This document shows positions 25,416 to 36,900 of a stretch of DNA of 56,385 nt, piece by piece. Position 1 is the first letter of the stretch, and the number at the start of each line of letters is the position of its first letter. The DNA is from Beroe ovata (taxonomy: Eukaryota; Ctenophora; Nuda; Beroida; Beroidae), in assembly GCA_946803715.1 (NCBI GenBank), contig CAMPET010000132.1:38986-95370 (forward strand). Reading direction: 5' to 3'. The position numbers were made by a program, and so were the translations under genes. The notes under the pieces were generated by a model. The model saw only the letters and a program-made list of their open reading frames with translations, made no database searches and had not been told where the DNA came from.

Positions 25416-25668
25416 CTGAGTATTCGACCTCCACAAAGCGATGGGCTGGTCCCGATATGAGCGGGAGACTGGTTCCCCTCCTCACTTTCACACACAGCTG
25501 TCCCGGTCGACCACTCTGTCCACCACTGGGTCCACCACTCTGCTCGGGGTCCGCCACCACGGCGGCGGCGGCGGCAACCTTCTCGTCCCTCTTCTCCACC
25601 AACACGTCCTGATCCGAGGTCGCGGACAGGAACCGGGACGCAATCGTCATGGCAACCGGTAACAGAAA
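25416..25668 (-). CDS. C2-like exon with Ala/Gly-rich leader
   Basis: Acceptor ...cattctcag at its right edge and donor GTACAC at its left. The frame from ATG 25650 reads MTIASRFLSATSDQDVLVEK, then an alanine run and a Gly/Ser-rich stretch, then QLCVKVRRGTSL and HRFVEVEYS, a C2-type strand pair. A second frame is also open across the GC-rich leader, so frame choice rests on the C2-like end and on the phase match with 24201-24251. The layout recalls the short C2 of SynGAP/RASAL-type RasGAPs, but no RasGAP exon was seen; the family is unresolved. Confidence 0.5.
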
Positions 25669-28600
25669 CTGAGAATGTTCGAGATGCACGAAGATCAGAT
25701 GTGTACTACTACACGATAAGAAGAGTGGTAGGGGACACACCTGTCAGACAGAGTACTCCAAACCCTAATATCAATATTTTCCAATCACTACTTGTTATAC
25801 TGACAAGTAGCTACTACTAGCCTCTCTGAGACATTGGATGAGAGCAATTGTTTGTCCCACCCCATTGGTTGGGGCGAGAGTCACGTGACACGAAACCCAG
25901 TGATTATTGTTATTACATTAACCCCCGCTGTTGCTAACCACTGCACCAACACCACCACCACAAGATGATCACCCATCACACAATATCTTTATGGTGGGAG
26001 AATGCTGGCGTGCGTGCGGGCGCGACACACCATGAATAATCACCCCCGGCGTTGCAATTTGAATTCACAAGATCTGCACCATAATACCCTAATCATCACC
26101 ACTTCACACAATCTGGTGTGTGAAACACTTTTCTCTCTCTCACTCACCCACCCTGCAACTGAATGCATGTGTCACGTGACAGAGCTATTGTATCTGATAT
26201 GGTGACATGTGCCACTCATTATATAATGCCTGCTTACTACTACTACTACTGACGTTAGAGCGGCACACCCACCGGCTAATACAGTAATTGGTCCGTGACG
26301 TCAGATCTCCCTGCCACTCCCCCGCCGCCGGGGGACAGTGTATCTGAAAACCGGTCTGCTGGGACGGGTGTAGCTCCAGCTATAGTTTATCAGCAGAATA
26401 GTAGACTCTATCCAGTGGTGACTTGGTTAAAACGATCCATTGACACCACCGTCATATAATGGATGAGCATAAACCGCGTGCACTGCTCATTATCATCGCT
26501 TCATTGCAGGGAAATAAACTAGCAGTACCAAGCTTAGTCATGATTGCCTAATCGGAAATTGAAATATGGAGTGAATCCAACTGATTACAGAGCCAATTAG
26601 ACAATTAGTCTTTAAAAGTTTGAGGCACACGCCCAGTTCCCGCTTGCGGATATAATATCATGGAGAGTCGGATATAAGCATGAACTCCCACTATCGCATT
26701 GTATTATTCAAGTCCAGGGTAAGGACACTAGGTGGTGCAAACTGCAAACCAGAAGATAACACGTCATACTTATGACACCATGTTGGTCAACACCAGTTGG
26801 TCATTATTCCACACAGAAATATACTTCGGTATCCGTCCAGTGCACTTAGTCTTGACACCACCCTAGTGTGACTAATTCTAACATGAGGAGTGAGGCCGGG
26901 GTTATTTTACTTTAGAGACATAACGTGAAACATATCTCTGAAGTCGGAAACGAGTTCTTTTTCGACACAACAGCATAGGTATCACAACGAGTGTCATATA
27001 GAATGAGACGTGTCCGGTTGACACATGAGATCCCTCTGGCTAGTTGAGATTTACTCTTGACACCATCAATTCAAGCACCTTGTAAATCTAACTCCTGTGA
27101 CCTGCATTACGTATGATATTGGGAAGGCTGCAGTTATAACATCTGTCAAGGGAAGTGTCACTGGCCGGTGACTGATGTATGATGATCCATTTCACGATAG
27201 GGCCATTATATGGATTGCCACCTGCAGCGATCCAAGACAGGGCTGGTGTATTGTGGTGCGTTATCAGAAAATGACTGAATAAAACGGTTTGAGTTAGGCT
27301 GCAAATGAAATACAAATTCGAATCTATTTCAATATAAACAAAGGTTAACAGCTCTAGTGGTAATGATAATGGCTTAATTACGAGATAATTGATTACTTGT
27401 GGCGGAAATATTCAGAACGGTCAAACAATCGTGTCGGCGTTTCATGGTGATTTCACCCGTAATAATAGATGATCAACACTGGTAATTATGAACAAAAGTA
27501 GGCACTAGGCGTGAATTTGGTCGCGATACTTCGTCTGTTCAGGCCGTCGGGAATGCCATACGAATGATCAGTTATTATGGATGTTGATACGGGTAGTGGG
27601 CGTTCATTCTAGCAGGTAGTTTATATTTAGCAGTGCAATGAGTGATGGATACAGGTATAAAAGTGCTATCGATACACTGGGCGAGGAACACAGTTTACTG
27701 TATCGTGTCGTCTATCTGTTCAAGCTGGGCAACAATTTCATGACTTCACACTCTGTTTAGGTGTATGCCTGCTCATATTAGATGAGAGATGACACTCACA
27801 CACACGCATGCGCACGCCGCACAAACAGATTTGAACTTGTGCGACCTTCATCTATAACAAGATTGCTCTTAGCACAATGGGGCCACATAGTTGCAATGAC
27901 CACAAGGCTTGCGATCTCTCTATCATACAGAACGAGAAGGGCAGCAACACCACGAAACTTCACACTCGATACATCACAGCACGAAATATGGTACAAGCTG
28001 AACTTGAAGTGAGGAGTGCACAGAAACACTGACAGAGAGCTTATTGGAATCAAATGCTTAAAGTTGATGGGCCTATCAGAGAATGGACTATGACAGGCTT
28101 CCTTCTCTGAGTCGGTCAAGGATAATCCCCATTTTGCTACCAGAAATCTATGTAGACTTGGCCCGATATATTATGAAGAAACCACGAAATGCACTGGTGT
28201 CAATCAAACATCGAAACTCTACAGTAGGTTGAGAATACAATATAGCGAGTGTTTGCACGATTAATTGAGGGGGGCTTGAACTCCTTTGTTTGACTCATAC
28301 ATATTACATACAGAGCAAAACCAGTAAGCTTGTTAACATGTGAGCAATAAAACAATGGGCAATTGGGTCAAATATTGTGTGGGCTTAGGGAATTTTGGTG
28401 GAAATACTTTCTTGAACCATTCATTAGAGTTTTTTGTAAGCATTTGGAGGGTTCATATTTTTCCTGGGTTCTAAGAAGAGTGGTCAAACTTAAAATGGGG
28501 ATAAACAACACAACAACACCTGTGACACCCGATCACGCCCCAACCTATATCTCATAAATATCAAGATCATTATCGTGGTAATTAGTGAGTAATTATCACA

Positions 28601-29567
28601 TTTATCTGAGGGCAAATTAGTTGATATTAAACTAATTATAGCGGTTTGATGTTTAGCAGGGATCTCAAACCAGGATATTGAAGATCGCGCGCGCGTCCCA
28701 TCGGCACCCTCACATTCTATAATCACTATCAGTGTCGCTTGGTCGCGTGATACCACACAGGTAGTGTTACATTGACCGATACATCGTGACCACCTTGGTA
28801 AACGTGTATTGGTCATGTTGGTATCTATGTATTTTGCACCATGATGATCCATGTGACATTGTCACATGTCAGTCGGTAATGGATGGGAAATAATTTCTTG
28901 AACATCCTGGACCTGTTTCGTTACCTATTACCTAACGGCAATGCTGATGGTGAGCTTAGTGTGAAATGCTATATTCGAAAATAAGCTGTGATCAGCACTG
29001 CTGATATAGTGATAGACCCTGATATAACTCATATATAAACAAGTGAGTGAGGCTGATGAAAAGCTGATGAAAAAGAGAGCCCCTTCACGAAAAAACTAAA
29101 AAGAGACATATGGAATTCCCAAATAGACGCGAGCCAAGGTATTCTTACTCCATTTAGGGAATTCCGAATGTCTTTCAGAGTGAGGGAGCCCCGATGAATG
29201 ACAATAGACGTGCGACACACAATAATAATAACGATATCAAAGTAACACGGATGTGACGAAATGATGGCAGTACGCACTGTCGTTGTAAAATGTGTCGACT
29301 GATCACTTGTTTAATCGACTCTGACAGCTATATTCTGTTACTGACAGTGGCATAATCTTGGTAGTAAGATAGCCGCAGGATGCTAATTGACTATTCATAT
29401 CATCACATCTACAGCTACTTCTTATTGTAGATTGTTTGTGCGTATGCTGATACAGATCACTACTATACCAAACCAATTACAAAACACGATTGATAAAGCA
29501 AATAAATATTCGACACCTCCTCAAACGTGCGCGAAGCGGCCAACAAATCCTCATTAGGTCATTAGTA
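25669..29567. other. Non-coding stretch, nothing recognised
   Basis: Open frames on minus at 28852-28490 and 28119-27796 exceed 100 codons but show no domain or splice context. No C2 exon completing the 29771-29912 start was found. Confidence 0.45.
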
Positions 29568-29612
29568 CTGTCAATTGCTAATTGACTGTACTGTCAATTG
29601 CTAATTGACTGT
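29568..29612. repeat. Tandem palindromic repeat (two 22-bp units)
   Basis: actgtcaattgctaattgac occurs twice head to tail. Each unit is itself a near-perfect palindrome around gtcaattgctaattgac, so the whole can fold as a cruciform. Confidence 0.85.
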
Positions 29613-29770
29613 ACATACTAACAAAGAATGGCAACAATGTCAAGGAAAATAAAGATACATGGCCGCTTCATCATCGATCAATAACGATGCATCATTTCCG
29701 AATTATTGGGTCATCTAATTATTGGTTTAATCTAAACAGGACAATGAATTATTAACGACAACGCACTCAC

Positions 29771-29912
29771 CCCCTAGATCCATATCGACGAAAGGGTCAC
29801 TCTCCCCGATGAGATCCTTGTTAGGAAGTCCCGTGGCATTCTTCACCTGGACCAGGACTATCCCCGCCTCGCCCTTGAAGTCCTCCGGAACAATGGATCC
29901 TTTCCGACCCAT
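29771..29912 (-). CDS. First exon of a C2-domain protein
   Basis: An exon of 47 codons plus one base, from ATG 29912 to a strong GTGAGT donor. After a short leader (MGRKGSIVPEDFKGEA) it gives GIVLVQVKNATGLPNKDLIG and SDPFVDMDLGG: C2 strand 1, the first calcium loop (L-P-x-K-D) and strand 2 with the S-D-P-F-V motif. The Asp residues of loop 1 are kept, so calcium binding is plausible. The rest of the gene should lie to the left; the C2-like exons at 25.6, 24.2 and 22.9 kb are candidates but phase continuity could not be shown. Confidence 0.7.
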
Positions 29913-30399
29913 GATTCCACCACGGCAAGGTCACGGACTATCAACTTCTACTTCCTATGAGGGAGAGAAGGGGTAGTGGTTAGAAACAGCTGGAAATTGA
30001 GTATTGCTTATGCTAAGGATGGGGCCATATAAATATTTCCTAACGGAAAATGAAGACCATTCAATAGGTACTGGATACTGATTACTGATTAGGTCCAAAC
30101 CAAGAATACAGCAATTATAGGGGAACACCTGTAAGTATCTACTATATGCATGACTGAGAAAACAATTAGCGGTTCAATCATATTAGCATTAGGATGTAAC
30201 TTGTAACGCAGGGAGATATTACTATCTTCACAGAATTACGAGATCTATACATTTCAAGTGATTGGGGAAAGTTTTACGGACGTGTGAGCAAGTTGCACAT
30301 CTCCCACATCTTCATGAGTTGTAGCAGAGAAGAATGGTAAAATTGGAATTCAGTGCCAGCTCTGCGATGACTCACTCGCAAGTTGAAATTTCGGTACAA

Positions 30400-30974
30400 T
30401 CTCTAAACAATCTCAGAACTAAACCATGGCAATCTGAGTTGATAATCTCGGCCTCTAATTGATAGAAACGAAAAACGGGATTACCAAAATCATTAGCAGT
30501 GCTCGTTATATTAGGAATGTGTGTATGTGTGACGTGTGTACGTGATGACAACAGCCAAAGAACATATTGGTCGGATCTAGGCGGAGTATTTCCAGTCATG
30601 AAATCTGTTCTAATTGACATTGAGGTGGTGGTAGTGGTGTATAACACTTCCCGCCACCGCGGCACTCAGCATCACGATGATGTTACAAACAACCATTATC
30701 TGGAGTAGTGCTTGATACAAACAGGATCCGCGGAGTGCGAATCCCGTGCTCTGATATGTCAACTGCCGGGAATACATTCGAAAATCAATACTCTCTGAGA
30801 AAGTTTTTGATTTTCTCGACAACGAATCCTCGATGTTAACAACCCTAACAAATAACTATAAATAAAAGTAAATAAATTGATGCAGCAGAGATATAAAAGA
30901 AAGAAGAACATCTAAATGGAACCTGGAACTATTTCCCCACTTCCTGCGTTTCGGGAAGAGGTGTGCATGTGTGT

Positions 30975-31013
<39 letters not shown>

Positions 31014-32800
31014 TGTTGGGGTATCTGTGTATGTTTTTGATATAAAAAATACAGAGAAATTATAAAAAATGTAGTACAATAAATTTGATGTATGTGTGTG
31101 AGTAANTGACACAGTGAAAAGAAAAGAGGGATGACAATAAGGTTGCGCAAAGTGTGAGTTTAAACAGCCAAGATTGCAGCAGGGATCAAAGCATGATGCC
31201 CATCAGTTGAGTATGTTGATGAGGTTATTATGTTGATGAAGGAGACAAGTTCGCACAATACGCGCGGTGTAAAATCAGGGTGGTACATAATACGCACACA
31301 CACACACACACAATCTACCCCACTCTAATGTTACACCCTGCAATAACATGTAAACATGTTCTCACAGGGAGATTTAGCAGTATTATTCAATCGATTTAAC
31401 TATTATACGGGCTCAATCGATAACGATCATCATCACCACAGCAAACATGCAACTGCCCAATACAATCCAATACAGATCGCAGCAATATCATGAATAAGGT
31501 AATGTGTGTCGGGTATTGAGATACACACGTACAACAATTCGGCAGTCTAATCGAATGGTGACCAGTTAGGAGAACCATGTAAGAACTTCCAAATATCCAA
31601 AACGGTTGGTTATGCCACGCATGATTCGATACAGGAAAACACAGGCAAATTCCCCTTCCCCTGTTTTCGTAAACACTGTCTACCTGGTCCCTGTTGCTGT
31701 CTCAAGTGGAGTCCCAATTATAGTGACCAACTCGGCCAGCGTTCGTTAATACTGCCCGTGAATCCAATGTGTTCCCGCGCTGCGTGACCCAAATACTCCG
31801 CGCGCGTGGTTGTCCGACTTTTCAGTTCGCTGAGTAGAACAGGGGCGCGCAACGTGTGCACAATCCAATGGAACTCTCATAGCATACAATACTGCTAGAT
31901 CAGTATCTAAACACTGAATGGCGATTGAAATGGGTGGAAAGGGCTACGGGAAGTCCTTTTGTGTGCGAATTAATGTCGAAAAGGAGAATTTACACCATTG
32001 TCAATTATCATGGTGTCTGGTGATAGAATATTATACGCCATTATTAGTTTTATTACCCAATTACGACAACCACCTTACTCTCTCGCTGCAGGATGAAGGG
32101 GATGAATAATCATAATAAAGGTCATGAGTAGAAATGTCCAATATTCATAATAGACAGTGGGAGCCAAGTCAGTGGGTGAAATGAATTATGGTGGTTGAAA
32201 GTGTGGGGCTAATTGGTACACAATAAACTACGCAGTCCCAATAATTAATGTTGAGGAAGCCGGCATCCAATTAGGGCCACACCCTCTTGTTGTTGCACCT
32301 CATTAAACTATGCCCGCACACACGTTAAACTGTCATGGTTGATGAAGGAGCAGTATAACTGCGACAATAGATCGTACGGGTAGAATGTAACGAGCTGTGG
32401 AATTGCCTCATCGCTGCTACGGAGAGTGTGTGAGAGGTGTTTAACTGTTAATTGTTCTATTGTCAAACTATGCTGTTTAGCGAACTGTGCAGTGGTTGGA
32501 TAGAACTGAATTGGAATAGAGCCACATAAATGGATGAAAAGAAAGGGAGACTGAGTAGGTTGCAAAGGATACTTTCATTCAAAAGCTATTGAGACCGTTC
32601 TAAAAACTATTCCAAGACCTTTTGTGATCCAATTGTCAGCAAAATTTAAGTTCGTTGGTTCATTAATTGGTAACGACTTGATTCACTTTCTTGCAATTAA
32701 TCAAATCTCGGAAACATTGTCAATCAGCTACATCAATTCATTAATACCGGAGGTTCAATTCGTAACGTCATCGCTAGAAAGTAGAAATCACCCCAAACAC
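30400..32800. other. Non-coding stretch with CA/GT repeats
   Basis: GT-rich block at about 30965-31020 and CA block at 31293-31312, with an N at 31106. No gene recognised. Confidence 0.5.
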
Positions 32801-32810
32801 GGCACTCCGG

Positions 32811-33373
32811 TTTATAGAATAGTCGTGCAATGGCACTGTAGCTAACAAAAAGTAATTACCCTCATCAATCATTGAGAAAAGGCTTCCAACTGTCATACAA
32901 TGTATTAGCAGATCGGAAATTCACTGAAACTTACGTTTGTTAATAGGTGTCGTTCCTCCACCACACATGGGGGAAACGTCACTTCAGTATCACATGTCCC
33001 ATGTGCTTGGATACAGCCGATCTGTGGAGCAAAATGTGTCACGCTATGGCATGCCATGAATACGGGGAGAGGTGTAAACTGTTCATGAACGATTACCGAT
33101 TTTGAAAATCGCCGTAGGAAAATGTAAGTAGGAACGTCAATTTGTGCCGTACCATAAGTCGTACTAGCGAAAAATCTGCCTTTGGCACTCGTTGGGTCAG
33201 CAGTTCCATAACCTACCATAAGTCATGAGGCTCTTAGCACTAGCATTTGTCAGATTTGGCTTTTTCAAATGAATGGATATTTCACTCACCAGTACTTGTC
33301 ACCACTCTACCATCAGTGACAGGACAGCCGGGAATACCATGTTCAGCGATGTCTGATTCTTCATTCTTATCTA
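32811..33373 (-). CDS. Hypothetical three-exon gene
   Basis: Exon 1 from ATG 33370 (MAIDKNEESDIAEHGIPGCP) ends at GTGAGT. Exon 2 (about 33217-32936) begins in matching phase with GYGTADPTSAKGRFFAS and ends at GTAAGT. A third exon after a ttttgttag acceptor would add LQCHCTTIL and a stop at 32811. The product would be about 130 residues with several cysteines (CHSVTHFAPQIGC, then HGTC and PPC). No family is recognised and no membrane segment is obvious. The splice signals are good but there is no homology support. Confidence 0.45.
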
Positions 33374-33997
33374 TCGCCATCCCTAGAATGAGATAAGTGG
33401 TTACTCATATGGAATCTTGTGACAGCTTACAGTGAAAGGGCCAAATCTATCAATTGGAATCGTACGTACGTGCGCGCGTACCCATACTCACACGCGCGCA
33501 CAAAGAATTAATATAAATCAGAAAGACCGCCAAGCGACTATTTCAGACCTTGCGCCATACGCATAGAAATATCCAATATGTGACTGACCCACGGGAAGTC
33601 CGGTGATGGCTGTTGTATTTCACACCTAAATCCCGGTTATATTACAAGTTAACCGATTTTCACTGTCATAACTCATCATATCGGAGTTTTAGGTATCGCA
33701 GTTTCTAATACCCTCATTATATTAGCTTAGTGAAGATGAACAGTATCAAAAATAATCTGATAAACAGAATGTAGCAGAATATACCGTACAATTGTCAAAT
33801 ACAGTAAACCAAGTTAACCTGTTTCAAATATGTTGAAAGTAAATCGCCCTCAAATTATAATACAGGGCCTCAAAGTTGAATAATTGTCAATAGTGTACTT
33901 CTTGTACGATAGCGAAGCAAAAGGTACGATATAGCACAGAATGGCTTTGGGAAATTCAAAAAGAAATATTAAAATAAGTCACGTTTGTCGATGAAAT

Positions 33998-36900
33998 CTA
34001 GGACTTTAGTTGATTGAGCTTGTTCTGGATTTCGTTGAGCACAATGTTGGTGTCGTAGTTACGGTTCAGCTTCAAGTATTCCTTCTTACGGATATTCGCA
34101 ACAGACAACCAATTAGGGCAAATCTGTGGGCATTGACAGAAACTGTAACACTGCATGATAATATGAAACTATGCTTCACAACTGGTTATAAGGCTACTCA
34201 CGGAAATGAGCAGTCGAATATGCTCATCGACGGAGTGTTGAGCGAGTGAAACACGCGGGTTGGAGGATATTTCCTGGGTAACTTCCTGCAGGAGTAGAGA
34301 TCCTTTCCCAGCACTGACGTATAGCACTCTCAGACACCTCACCACAGGCTCGAGCCGCTCTAACATTGCCATCTGAAAAGCGGGATGTGATGAGGGGCCG
34401 GAGAGATGAGGCTGGGATGATGAGAGGATTGAAGTTGGGGGGTCTAAACTAGGTCATAGGATGAGAGAGCTCTGATTCGTAGTAGATGAGCACGATACAA
34501 ACCTCTTTGTCTTTCTGAGGGTCACGGGTCATCTTTAGTGCTATCTTATTCGCTTCCTTTGCTCGGATCCTGGCAACCAATGCAGGATCCAACCCTGTCG
34601 AGCAGGTATCTGTCAGTGATTGGAAAAAGTCGCATTGCCGACCGCGCTATGGGGTTGTACTCAAATATCAGAAAATTTTTCATTTCAGAGCAATCGCAGC
34701 GGGTTTATCTCATGGAAAAACCTTTTAACTTGTCCTGAGCTTTCTTCTCGAGTTGTCCCTGCTTATCAGCTAGTACCTTCTGCAGATTCTTGTCCACTGC
34801 CTCTTGCATCTGGGAATTTGATCACGCGGTGTTATATTCAAGAAGAGACAATGTGGTGTTAAAATGAAATATCGCAACCGAGGCTTCGAGCGAGTAGTTC
34901 TGAGACGAATTGTCATTTTTCATGGAAGGGTGTAGAGAATAGCATGCATTCTTGTGTTTTTGAAGTAATGAATATTGGAATAGACAGATAACCGTACCAT
35001 TCAGATGCTGTGAAAACTTCCGGAAAAATGAGACCGAATACCAACTCCTTGTATGCATATTGAAAATATCATTATAGCATCATGGTTTTCTCAAGCCGCA
35101 AGCGAGCTTAACTTGTACATCTTTAGAGTTGAGAGAGAAACATAAATTTCATAGTTTTGAGCGGAGAAAATAAAGTTTGAACATATTTCGGACTAATAAC
35201 ATAAATTTCACAATAGGTACCACAATAACATCAGCACTCCAGCGTTTTGTCTTCTAATATCGTTAACAAATCAAAAATTATGGCATACAGGCATTAAAGA
35301 TGGCATTAATATTGGTAAATTCGTAATGATGTCCATTGTCCATGTTTCAAATCGAAACTAATTTGAAAACTCACAACGAACTAAAATGCTTTTGCCTCTG
35401 CTTAGTGTGAGTTCACAATGGAGTCTTCTTTCCAAGTGTGTGGGGGTTAAGAGGAATGATCTCGATCCTTATTATCCATCATTACTTTCCCTCCTCCTCA
35501 TTACAGTCCCCATTCTCGCCATTTCTTCCACTACCATCACTGACAGCCTTATCTTGCATAGCAATTCCATTGTCCGCTCTTCATTCTTGTTCCTATCTGG
35601 CAATGTCTGTTGTACATGTAGCTTTAGGAGATTGAACGCATCGATTATCTGCTTATAGTCCTTGTAGAAGGGTTGAGCAGGCTGTTGAGTGGGAGGATGA
35701 GAGTTGCAAAGACCATGAAGACGGAATCTGGAACCCCCTCGCTCCAAGAGAAGTATCCTGCTGTTGTGATGTAGGAAACCCAGGTCAGCAGCTGGGATCC
35801 GACCCAGTGGCTATCTTGGAAAATGTTGCTGCGAATGGCATTTCGCACTCAGAAATCGGCTGTCAATAGGCATGCTGTATATTGATTCCAAGTGGTTTCA
35901 TAATAAGGCATTTGAAAGTTATGACTTAGGGTGTATGAGCCATGAGGTCTATCATTTATAGAACGTATTATTACCATTAAGGCAGTCAACTGTCACTAAA
36001 ACTAGAATAAGGATCAACTAAGTATTTTAATCATAATTACACATGTATAGATGACGTAAGAAATTGTATTTGTCATGCATGAGCATAGCTCAGTGGTCTA
36101 AGGTGGTCGCGCTGTAGCAGTCGTACGCAGTACTCCGCGGGTTCGAGTCCCTCATTTTACCTTTTTCTAATAAGGAATCTGTTATCTCTTGTTGTGATCA
36201 TGGTGGCATTCTATGAATAATACGCCTCTGAAATGGGCACATGGTCCCATTTCTTCACAGATGTGTCACAAATATTCAATTTTTACGATTGGCAAGGTGT
36301 ACAATCTGATGACCACAGCCAGATTCGACAGCAACCACATTCAGGTCCAATGCCAAGGTATTAAGTTCACGATCGAAACTTCTCGTTTCCGTATGGAAGA
36401 GAGCCCCTGATGTAATAGAGAAATATCGCTTACTTCATATCACCACAAAAATCACGTAGGAACAGGTGGTCATGACAGCGGCCCCTGACAGCGATATTCG
36501 ACAGCCATGACGTTCATGTACTGCTGTTATTCCGCTGTCGCGGCTCAACTAAATACTAACAACGCGCGCATTATTTAACTATATGCGTACCGATCAGACT
36601 GTATTTGGGACCATAACATTGATGTTATAGCCACTTTTACTAATGAGAACTAAAATTTTCGATCGAATATTTGGCTGTAGCTTGCTGTCAGCCGAATTTT
36701 TGCTGCGAATTTCATGACGCATATTCTCCACATTTAGCCACTGGGGGATCCGATAATCAGGCTTACTTTCAGACTGAGTGATGGCCGTGATGTTTCATTG
36801 GATACGTTCCCTATCATGGCCCTTGATTTCTGTTCTGTGGCGAGTATGATAATGTACGATACTGAGACCACCGCAACAAGGGCGGTGAGTGTTCCTATGT

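Noticed and set aside
27796-28852. Two minus-strand frames over 100 codons
   Set aside because: No motif and no clean acceptor-donor pair completing the C2 exon at 29771.
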